This document shows, one piece after another, positions 12,686 to 22,706 of a stretch of 64,000 nucleotides of DNA. The notes beneath the pieces were generated by a model. The model did no database searches and had not been told where the DNA came from. It saw only the letters and a list, made by a program, of their open reading frames with translations. Every line of letters begins with the position of its first letter. The stretch's first letter is position 1. Source of the DNA: Dicaeum eximium. Lineage: Eukaryota; Chordata; Aves; Passeriformes; Dicaeidae. A program made the position numbers and the translations under genes. The stretch covers positions 287,612-351,611 of the forward strand of contig VWZP01002847.1 in NCBI GenBank assembly GCA_013396995.1, in the 5' to 3' direction.

Positions 12686-15600
12686 GTTCTCCTTTGGAAA
12701 GGATTTTACCTGAAAAATATACTTTTTAAATGGGAAAATGTAGATTGTACCAGCCTAACCGCTGGAATTTATCCTTANGCAGAAGCTGTTTAAAGATAAT
12801 CATTCACCTCCATTGCAAAATGAAGCCCGTCAGGATCACCTGTTTTCATTCTTCAGTATCTGGATCTTGCCCCCAACACTTGTCTGATATGATAGTTCTG
12901 GTTCCCTTAAGCTGTCTGTTTCTCGGGGAAACCAGTGAAAAGTATTTTCTTGCCCTGTTATCTTCCTCAAACACAGACCTCTCCTGGAACCTGAAATACA
13001 TGGAGAGCCTGCCCTTGAACTCACAGTCTGCAGCAGCACTAGCATGTGTTAGTTTTAGCAGCATTGGGCTCAAATTCTGAGTAGGTGTTCTGGCATATAA
13101 ATAATATGGGTTGGTTCTCCATGACAGTCCTGTGGCTGCTTCTGTTAGTAAAACACCCCCAAAAAGCTGAATGATCAAACAATGGTTCTAAGAAAGGGTA
13201 GGTTAAAGGGTATCAGGTTTTCCTATGAGAGGTATGTTAATATCTTTTTCTAACATGATGCAACACTTTCATGCTGAGTATAACAACTAATGATTTGTGC
13301 CTGAGCAAGTAAAATGAGGCTTAGCTGTGTGGAACTTGCCATTCAAAGAGTTTTGTATATATCATGAATTCTGGATCCTGAGATACATTTTGTGTCATTG
13401 CAAATTAGTGTTCTATGGGTTTTTTTTAAGATCCAAACATATTCTCACTAAACCATAGCTAAATATCTGTGTTTCTTTCAAAAGAGTGTTGTTCTGCTCT
13501 TCTTAAGGAAAACTGATTCCTAGTAGCAAAACTGATTTAAAAGTTGATAATCACCTGTGCACATCAAACATCATCAGTGTTTTTGACATAAGAAAAAATC
13601 AGCATATTTATTCAAATAACATCTATGTTGCTCCTCAATTCTGTTACCATTCTATTTGTATATGAGGAACCATGCTTCAGTTTCCAAATGTAGCCTGATA
13701 GGAATTTCACAGGAAAGCATTGCAAACAATTTATGAAATCACTGGGGTTTTTTATTGGCTGTGATTCCATTTTAAAATAACATCATACCATTTACCCACA
13801 TCATGCAGGAAAAAATACCAGGAAAATAACAAATTAAAATCACATTCACAATGTCTCTACTTTAAATCATCCTCAAGTACTGCATGCATCTGAAAGAAAG
13901 CTGGGGAGCATTTCTACTAGAAAATGCATGACTAAGTTAGATTTTGCTCTGTGTGTGTGAAAGAGAAAGAGAGAAACAGGCAATTTTTTAATGACAGTAC
14001 TGAAACATTTTACTAACTCAGTGCATGAAGAAACAGATATCTTGATAACATATATTCAGAACAAATACAGACAACTTTCAGATACAGAAGACATTACATT
14101 TAGATCACAACAGCTAATTTCTAACAATGCTTGTTCTAGCACAAAAAGCTTGGCAGAAAAGATGTATTCAGCAGCACTGGTATGGTCTTTCTTGATGAAG
14201 GAGAGAGGCTGGGAGGGATCTAAGCCAATGTATGATACTTGAAACATAGACAGAGGAACTCCAAAGTGATTAAGCACATGATCTTATACTTTGTTTTATT
14301 CATTTTAAACACAAGTAGCATTGATAATTAATATTGCAGTCTGATTTCATATGGCTTTCTCTACATATAAATGTGAGTTCACAAGGTCAATGGCAAACTA
14401 AATCATTTACCCTCCAAATGAGAAGGCCCTTTGACTATTTTTTTACTAACCTGTAAGGTCTTGGAGTTGTGAGGGAAAATGACTGCAGTGTCTAGCCAAC
14501 AACCTTCCTGTGTAAATAAAATCTAGTTATAAAACTAAAACACCTCATTTACCTGAGATTGAACAGACCAGTGATGCAAATAAAATAATGTCATTAAAGA
14601 CAAAAAGATATTCAGAATCCAAACAATGAACCATGCTTCTCTTTGGTCTCTTGTTTAAGTGCTTCATCACCTGCTTGAGTGCCAAGGGAAAAAGTGTGTG
14701 AGACAATGCTTCTGACTTCCACACACGAGTCAAAGGTGTCTGTGTCCCTTGTTACCAATCTGAGTGGGAAGGGAAATAGATGGGCAGAAGAGGAGGGAGA
14801 GTGCCTTGCTCCGGAGTCTGTTCAGCATGGCTTAGGCACTTCAGGACAACGGAATGACTTGAGGAGAGGCCCACTCTCATGCAACATGCCAAAAGTTATG
14901 TGAGGCACAACCAAGCAAAACCTATCCAGTACCTGTGGTAGATCTTCTGTCATGTTTCTTATGGTAAGAAAAGCAAAATGGGAACTATCAGCTCACACCT
15001 GGATGAACTCTCTGCTGTTAATGGCAAAAGGGCTGGTGCAAGTGTGGCCAGTTGAGATACAGAAGTGATGAAATGGCTGAGCTGGGAAGCTTCCACAGTG
15101 AAAGACTCAGTAAACACTATTTAATAAACTACCTTCCCTTTCCCTCCTGCTTTGTAAGCCTGGAATGAGGCCTACCAGACTGAGTATAGTGATCCTACGG
15201 TCCCTCTTCAGGGGCCATAGGAATCCAGATGTTCACACAGCTCAGGAGGTCAGCTCACAAGGGCAGTATTTTTAGTGTTCTGAGCCCAGGGATAGCACTA
15301 CCTGCTTAAGAAATTTGAGTACAATCTTCACAAGATTCTGCCTTAGACCGGTCATTCAATGCCACAGCTGCTGAGGTACAATTATCTAAAATGGTACCAA
15401 ACAGTCTTCCTTACTCTCTTTTCTCCCCATCTTCTCTGATTTCCTCACCTTCCACAGATGTGTGCACAAACATGTACGTCAAGCTGCCAGAGAGACTGTG
15501 AAAACAACCAGCACTAACATTCTGCTAGGCAGGAAATTCCGATCTTACATCAGGAACAGTATTTTGTTGGATGAGGAAGGGAATCAGTAATGGGCATTAG

Positions 15601-16439
15601 GGAAAGTCCAGCAAGCAAGTGGTAGAGAAAAGCCAAAGTAAAGTGGAATAAGCTTGTCTTCTCATTTGTTTGTTTGTTTGCTGAGTTCTCCAGCACAAGG
15701 CCAGGGGAATATAGGAATGAACGTTTTCATTTTAGCACAGGCACATTTCTGCTGGTTCTACTTATGTATTAGAGGATGTGTGCCACAGAGATTAACCAAG
15801 GCAATTCAAAAGTATCGATGTCTGTATATCAGTGATCTAGGTTAGGAGATCTACCGACCATGAATGGCTGAAACAAAGAGCCAGGCTCTTCTTTTTAGCT
15901 TTCAGGGATGTTAGATGCTCCGTACCAGAGCATCAAAATTAGCTGCTTCCCCTGTGACAGACGGTTTCCAATTTTGTGAGATTTACTTAAACAGCCTCAA
16001 ATAACTAGTTGCTGAATGTGCATGGGGTGAGTAGGACACTCTTCCTAGAAAATGGTAAATTGTTCAACATTACCATGCTGTACCCAAGCACTGATTCATA
16101 GAGTATTCTGGGTCATTAAAGTCTCAGGAGGGAAGCAGTCATCTTGCTTTAAATGAAAGTTAGGCGGAAAACTGTCCCACTGACATTATCCAAATGAGTA
16201 AAACCTGCCTTCTCTTTCCTCTGGATAGCCCTTGGCAGGTTGTATATGAACAAACAAGTCTTGTTCAGAGATCCAGCCTGAAACAAATTCCATCTTTAGT
16301 AACTTCTTCTGACCTATATATCATTCCAACCTCTTCAGCCTCCACCTTGGATTCAATAGAAAGTTATGTTTGAAATTATTTGAGAAGAAGCAAGGACTAT
16401 AATGCCTGAATAAAAATTGTGCAAGGAAGGCATACTATA
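12686..16439. other. Downstream flank, no gene seen
   Basis: Single-copy-looking sequence with one undetermined base at 12778 and a short TTTG run near 15662-15680. Open frames on both strands are short, mutually overlapping and without family resemblance. Confidence 0.55.
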
Positions 16440-16445
16440 TTTATT
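16440..16445 (-). terminator. CPLX1: Candidate poly(A) signal AATAAA, distal
   Basis: This is a second canonical AATAAA on the minus strand, about 1.94 kb past the stop. The following bases on the minus strand are moderately T-rich. If used, the 3' UTR would contain the MIR-like fragment. Confidence 0.3.
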
Positions 16446-17234
16446 CTCTCTCAAAACACTCTTTTCCTATTACAACAGATGCTACTGGAAAGAACAGAGC
16501 TCTCATTCTCAATTCCTTAACCATGGTACAGATTTCTTCTACTTACCTGGAAAGGTGATAAGTGTCTTCTAAAACATCTTATTCAGGATAATATTGAGAT
16601 ATTTGACTAAACTCAGTTACACTGAGCCAGTGAAAAGAAGATCCATTGAAGTAAAATGCTTAATCTAGGTGCATAATGAAGTGTCTGATATTATCCTCCT
16701 TTTCGTTGCCAGCAGAAAGAGTGTATTTGCTTTCAAATCTCATCCATGTACTTAGGAAATTTTTGTTTTGATTTTTCCAGGACAGGGACAAGCAATGCTA
16801 GTTCTGCCAGCCAAACCCTGATTCTCCTCACAAGATTGTGAGGCTGAGATGGCATGACACTCACACAGCATTGACTACAGAGACCTAGCCATGAAATTTT
16901 GCCAGATGCAAAATTTCAGGATTAGCTCTTCAGATGACAACCCAGACACTTGATTATGAAGACCTGTGTTCAAAATAGGCCTATATATGTATTGAATCTA
17001 TGTAGGTATTAGCAAGACAACATCTTCCATAGAATTTGGATTATTTTATGCAATTATGTGATATCTACAGTGTTTCATTGGGGAGACCTCTGTACCCGTG
17101 TCTGCAAAAGGCCACAAAGATAATGGTGAGAAAAAAAATCTTCTCCCACCCTGCTGGCATCAAGGGATACCACACACTTCTGTAATATTAATTAGCTCCT
17201 GCACAGCACTAGAGAAGCATCCTCACTTTATGCC

Positions 17235-17335
17235 TTTATAGTAGGTTGAGATTGAAACCAACATTTTACGGGTGCAGAATCTCAGTGGGGCAGAAAATAA
17301 GTGACCTCCCCAAGGCAATGCAGTAATTTAGCACA
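17235..17335 (-). mobile_element. MIR-like ancient SINE fragment
   Basis: The + strand reads ACATTTTACGGGTGCAGAAT, then CTCAG, then AAGTGACCTCCCCAAGGC. This follows the order of the reverse complement of the MIR core (CATTTTACAGATGAGGAAAC, CTGAGG, AAGTGACTTGCCCAAGG). The weaker match TATAGTAGGT upstream also fits. Divergence is high, as expected of an amniote-age relic. A chance match is possible without an alignment score. Confidence 0.55.
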
Positions 17336-17802
17336 ATAAACATCATGGATATTTATGGATCTGCCATGACTAACATTCGGGCCACCGCACACTCCCACAC
17401 ACTGCAGGAAAGTTTGGGCAGGACACAGCCACCACAGCATGCTGGAACCCAAATGTCCAACCCACGAGCACTGCTGGAAATGGGGTGGCTGAATATGGCA
17501 GAAAGAGGAAGATTGGTTAAACAGAGCAGCAAATACCCTTGTCATTGGCTTCAGAGGGGTTGGGGGGTCCTCTACCAGAGCACTGTGCACCCTTCTATGC
17601 TTTCAGCTCTCCACATGTCAAGTGCCTGACCAATTTTCTTATTCAAGGTAAATTTATGGCTAATTCCCAAAGTAACATGACTCTTGCTTAGATTCTGAGG
17701 CATTTAACTTCTATAGCATCTGAGGGCAGATGACTCACTTCTTCCACAATTCTGAGTGATGTCAGCTGTGTAAGTCATGCATGATTTACTTCCAAACGAT
17801 CT

Positions 17803-17808
17803 TTTATT
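17803..17808 (-). terminator. CPLX1: Candidate poly(A) signal AATAAA, proximal
   Basis: TTTATT on + gives a canonical AATAAA on the minus strand, 574 bases past the CPLX1 stop. Sequence downstream of it on the minus strand is not strikingly GU-rich, so usage is uncertain. Confidence 0.4.
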
Positions 17809-18263
17809 TATGTCACAGATGGAATTAAAACAGAAAAGCTCTGCTTCCATGGGAGAACTGAGATATCCCTTCTGAGAGCAGGTGTGCTGAACAAAAAATG
17901 GCTAATGTGACCCAATCAGTAGAAACATTATAATAATGACTAATTAATATCAATAATAAAAATAAGATAATTTTAAAAATTAAAGAGGCCACTGTTCATA
18001 CTTAGTGAACACTCCTTCTTGCATTGGATGGAAATGAGATTGTTCCTTTTCTATGTTTGATGTGCAGTTGCCTTATTTAACATACATAGTACTATGGCTT
18101 ATAATAAAAGTTGTGTAGTCTGCAGCTTTGTAATCTTTACATCCATTCAGAGGCATCTACTGGATGTGACTATGTACAAAATTAAGGAATGGATGAGTCT
18201 TGGGCTGGAGGAAAGGGAGAGAGGCAGTTGGAAGGGAATGGGAAGCGAGGGGACTCCTAGTGA

Positions 18264-18277
18264 GCAGTAGAGGGCAG
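18264..18277 (+). promoter_or_regulatory. CTCF-like binding motif in the CPLX1 3' UTR region
   Basis: GCAGTAGAGGGCAG matches the common vertebrate CTCF core consensus CCASYAGRKGGCRS at 13 of 14 positions; only the first base differs. It lies in a locally G-rich patch about 105 bases past the CPLX1 stop codon, on the strand opposite to the gene. Motif match only; occupancy is unknown. Confidence 0.4.
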
Positions 18278-18381
18278 AGGTGGGGAGGGCTGCGGGGTGA
18301 ATGGCAAGATTGTAAATCCCCATTGGGCAAAAGAGAAATCCTTTGCAGTACTGTTAATGCCCACCTAACAGTCTGCAGCTA

Positions 18382-18579
18382 TTACTTCTTGAACATGTCC
18401 TGCAGGGGCCCTGGTAAGTATTTGATGACTGTGTCTAGGATACTCTCTTCTTCTTCCTCCTCCTCATCCCCACAGCCAGGAGGGATCGCCTTCTTTGGGC
18501 GTGTCAGACTCCCTTCAGCGTTAGCTTCCAGTGCAGCCTGGGCCTCTGCTTCCTTTTCTTCCTTCTTCTTTATCCCATA
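18382..18579 (-). CDS. CPLX1: Complexin-1, terminal coding exon (residues ~70-134 and stop)
   Basis: Read on the minus strand, this exon follows a CCCCTGCAG acceptor and opens in phase 0 with [20 protein letters not shown]. It continues through [17 protein letters not shown], a run of seven Glu, then [20 protein letters not shown] and a TAA stop, 65 residues in all. This is the end of the SNARE-binding central helix (Y70 is its first residue) plus the C-terminal domain, whose amphipathic tail in the family binds curved vesicle membranes. There is no CaaX box, so CPLX3/4 are excluded. [15 protein letters not shown] and AIPPGCGD fit CPLX1; as I recall it, CPLX2 has YGLKKK, an EKAALEQPC-like segment and AIPAGCGD. 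The acidic stretch is all Glu, where I recall the mammalian protein mixing in Pro and Asp. Frame, splice site and total length (11+58+65=134) agree with the family. The CPLX1 paralog call is from memory of the family, not an alignment. Confidence 0.96.
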   Translation of the reverse strand, partial: YGIKKKEEKEAEAQAALEANAEGSLTRPKKAIPPGCGDEEEEEEESILDTVIKYLPGPLQDMFKK

Positions 18580-19489
18580 CTGCAGGGGAGAGATAACACA
18601 TTGTCTGAATCATAACATGAAAAATAACACATCTACCGAGCAGGATAGCTGATGAAGCCAGCCATTGCATGTGGTGCCTCATATTCTGCAGCAAGTACAT
18701 CATATATTCTCATTTTGCTCTTTTACACAGACAGTAAAAATATCCATACTAACAACCCTCCACTAAGTATAGCCTGGTGGATGGATAGCCTTCACAAGAC
18801 AAGATGCTGAGATCACTCAGAAGCAAGTACAGGAGGGGAGAATCTGGAACTATGCAGCTGTGGATTTCCAGCAAAGAGAGCATAAGCTCTGTGTTCATAA
18901 GGTGTTAGGGTGGCATTCTACTGATGTTGATCCTACTCTTTTCTGTTAACAAGTCTGATGCTCAGGTCCATCATCCTCAATGATTTTGAAAGTCCATCTG
19001 CAGCATTTTATAGTTTATAGATGTGGCAAAACTTCAGGGAAAAACTAGTTACCAACAAAAGAAAGCAAACGGGTCAGGACAGACAGGGTGGCAGTGAAGA
19101 CAACAGTTTTAGATATTCCCATGTGGGACATATCCTATAACATTCATTCCCACTCTTTATATAAGTGGGACAGAAAGACCTCTGTGAAAACAAACCATCA
19201 TGAGAAAATCAGCTGACTCATACTGTTTGAAGAAAAATACACTGAACTCTGTGAGTAGAATGGGTACTTGAAATTTGCTACTTCCACTAAGAATTAGCAG
19301 CATGCTACTAAGATATTACACGAGTAACCAAAATCTCATTTTATGATACTACATTCAAGAGGCTAGATTTAATACAGGACTAAACATATGCAGAGATTAA
19401 GGTGATACACTTAAAAAAAATCAGCTTAAACTGTCACATCCAAATCTAGAGCAAGAAGTCTATCTGCAAGCTGTCCTCTGTATCATCAA

Positions 19490-19589
19490 ATCATAGAATG
19501 GGTTGGCCTGGAAGGTGCATTTCAAGGCCATCTAGTCCAGGCAGTGAGTAGGAACATTTGCAGCTAGGTCAGGTTGTTCAGAGACCTGC
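19490..19589 (-). mobile_element. CR1 LINE 3'-end fragment
   Basis: Short reverse-oriented CR1 tail. On + it reads TCATAGAATGGGTTGGCCTG, then CCATCTAGTCCA, then AGCTAGGTCAGGTTGTTCAG, the inverted end of the CR1 3' region. It is severely 5'-truncated (about 100 bp) and sits near the 3' end of the long intron. Confidence 0.85.
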
Positions 19590-22500
19590 TGTGTTTATTC
19601 AGATCAATTCAAATTTCTCAGACTGCTTCCACTATTTCTGACGGTAAATGGAGGTTAAACTTTCTCGGTACCACGACTGTGATGCAAACTCAGGAAGTGT
19701 TCCGTTTGTCAGTGCCTGGTTGTGCTTCAAAGAGGCCAGCTGTACATTTCAAGGATGCTTGTGGTCCCCAAGCTCACAGCTCCCTGTCTGGCAGCAATAT
19801 TCTTCTGCTTATCCTCTTTAACTTTTGAAAATTCACCTTAATGGCTGCTGATTATCAGCTCCTCAGCCACCAGTCACCTTACAAGCACCTGCACAATCGC
19901 TTACAATCCATGTTGCATGAATACACTTGAAAAGAACATTGAAAAGAAAATTAAATATGATTTCAAAAACATCGAAGAATTAAGTTGGTACCATGTACTC
20001 AGTATTTTCAAGTACCAATAAAACCTTACTGCTGAATAGACATAAATTAGATGCTATTTTCATTATTCTTTCTTTTCATTTTTTCTACTTCTAAGATTAG
20101 TACAAATTGTTAACCAGTAAAACCAAAAGTGCGCTGCCGCATTCATGACTTTCTGATTTCAGAGGGCTGTTGGGTGTGACTTTTCCTCCTAAATATTTCT
20201 GAGCAAAGGCATTATTTTTGATTCCTTTCTCCATCATCATTTATATTTAAGATGACAGCCTGCAAAGTTGAAAGCAGTGGCTTCAAAACACTAGTTCTCT
20301 AAATCAATTCTCTCATGCCAAAATGTTCCTTAGGGACATTTGTCTTATGATTTTTATACACCAGGGTGCTGGTCACACCTGATTTCATGGGAAAGATATT
20401 AAAGACAAATTATATCTTCATTTACATGTGAGACAAAGAAAGAATTTGACCAAGCTGTAGTTACAGGGCTGTACACCACAAAGGAGATTAAACTCAATTT
20501 AAGCAAAATTTTAAAGTACTGTCTTCACATGAAATCGTTTGGGTGAAGTCAACAAATAATTTTTTAAAACATGACTAAAAATAATCTTTCTGGTGCTCTG
20601 GTTTTCCCAAGGATAGGAAATACTTCATTACTTCCAAAAAATTTGAGGGATGAGAATAGTTTCATTTTTACTCAAGGCTCCACCCCAAAAAATTTAATAT
20701 CAGAAGTTGTATCATTACCTGCTTGGCCTTCAGTCACATATGCATGTCTTATACTATATGCAGAATTATGGACCTAACCCAGGAAGATACTGAAACATTT
20801 TTAGTATGTGCTCCCTCTTGCCACTCCTAAAGTCATTACTCCACAGCCACATGGGGATTGTTGTCACTGGGTCATGTTAGAGAAATGCCATCAGCCTGGA
20901 GTCCTCAGTCATCAGGTGGGAAGAGTAGGGAAAAAATACCCAGGCCCTTGGCTTAACCCACACTCACTGAGTGCATGTCAGGAAAAGACCAGACTAACAC
21001 ACTAACATAAAACATCAGCCTCCTCCCCATCTCTTTTCTTCCTTATTCCTCCAGTTTTTCCACAAGACAAAGTGGGTGGATGAACTAGAAACACTCTGGA
21101 AATTTGGTCTATTGACAGTAAGAGTGTCAGGGAGTAGAGGCCTGTTGAGACAATGGGATGTGCAGCCCAAAATGTGAACCTATCCTAAATATAGTTACAA
21201 TTCCTTAAGACAAGCTGACAGTTTCTACGAAAAATGAACATGTTTATCTAGAAAATATCTAGGCCATGGAATGAATAAACACTAATATCATTAAGACATT
21301 TGCAGAAGTAATGCCCTATCTTTGGGTCAGGACTGGAACTGACTCTGCAGGAAGACAGCAGCAATCAATGGGCAAGGGAATGGTTTTCCTTGGATGAGAT
21401 TTGGAACTGCCTACTTAGAAACAAGTGATTTGTCTGAAAAAGCTAAACAACTACAAAAGGAAGTTTGTAGGGGATACAAAGACAATAGAGACTATATGGT
21501 GGGCCAGAGAAGTCAGGAAACAACTCTTTCCCCTCAGGGTGCTTGGAGAGCTTGAAATTGGACCTCAGTCCAACTATTGCTGCATATGAGATAATACTGC
21601 AGGAAATAATACTGTGTATCACATAACACTGAGCTTTATCTTCTGGGAAATGTGAATTATAGTGGTTACACCTCTCTTCAGGGAACTGTATTTCACAGTG
21701 GTTTTGCACAGCTGCAGGTAGTACTGAATCTATGTCTAAACAGCTGTGGCAGATACAGCCATCTTTGGCATTACTATTTTATTTACTAGCTAAGGTTTGA
21801 AAAGCTACTGAGAGATTTAAATTCTTATTCCTTATCTTGCTTCCTATAAAAGTTATAGAAGTCCATACTAACAGCTCTGTCTGTTAAATTTCATCCATAT
21901 TCTGAACCTCAATACAAAAAAGAAACAAAAAATTCAGCCAGACTTCAAAGCATACAGTTAGAAAAATCACTGAAAGGGCAACATGCACACCATTTTATTC
22001 CAAGAGTTAACTTGACACCAATAAGTGTTTTTCTTAGAGACTCCAACTACTGAAAACCTCTCACCTGTTCTAGACCTCAACTACCCTTTGCAATTAAAGT
22101 ATTTCTCCTCACATCTAATGTGATTTGTCATTAAATGCCTTAAAAAAATCTGGAAAATATGCAAGCTACTGCAAAAATATTCATCTTTCATCTGTTCTTT
22201 TGGACATTATTTATCAATTGTGAAAAGCTTTTATTTTTCTATTCCATTACCAAAGAGAACACCAGCCCAATTTAGATATTTCCATCATTAATGCATGGAA
22301 TTTTCTGTCAGGAATATACGTAGAATTGAAACAAATCAAGAGCAATAGGTAGAGTTCAGCACTGGCCTTTAGTTCCACAACTGTGAGAGTCTAGGGTATG
22401 GAAACAGACTCCTTTTTTATTTGATTTGTACAAACTTGGAAGACTTTCTACATGCTTTCTTTGGTCTCTCTATGAGTGAACAGGCTGTCAAATACAGGAG

Positions 22501-22680
22501 GTGAGGGTGCTGAAACCCAGAGTCCCAAGTACACTATTGTCAGCACTGTTTAAAGCACAGAGCCTACTTTGCTGTAGGTCTGTCAAAAAATGTGCCCTGG
22601 CTTTTCTTCCACCTCAAATCTGCTGATTTTTTTGTGCTAAATTTGGCTTTTTTTGCTTGTTTGTTTTTCTTGGTCTGCGT

Positions 22681-22706
22681 GGGGGGGGAAGGGGTGTGCG
22701 TGGGGG
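22681..22706 (+). other. G-quadruplex-capable G tract
   Basis: Runs of eight, four and five G are separated by AA and TGTGCGT. Splitting the first run gives four G3 blocks with loops of 1, 3 and about 8 bases. It is followed by a GTGTGG-rich stretch to about 22735. On this strand it would form in DNA of the non-template (mRNA-like) strand's complement, since CPLX1 is transcribed from the minus-strand sense. Confidence 0.5.

Larger units (their letters stand above)
17803..18381 (-). other. CPLX1: CPLX1 3' UTR (short form, inferred)
   Basis: This stretch follows the TAA stop on the minus strand and ends at the first AATAAA read in that direction (TTTATT on +, 17803-17808). It would give a 3' UTR of about 0.6 kb. 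A longer form could run to a second AATAAA at 16440-16445, about 1.9 kb from the stop. The region carries a purine-rich patch (18195-18300 on +) with a CTCF-like motif, and an AT-rich patch near 17930-17990. The boundary rests only on the hexamers; no transcript evidence is available. Confidence 0.45.

Noticed and set aside
18200..18652. 150-codon open frame on + containing a Ser-rich run
   Set aside because: It is the antisense of the CPLX1 terminal exon; the Ser run is the complement of the Glu codons. No independent homology.
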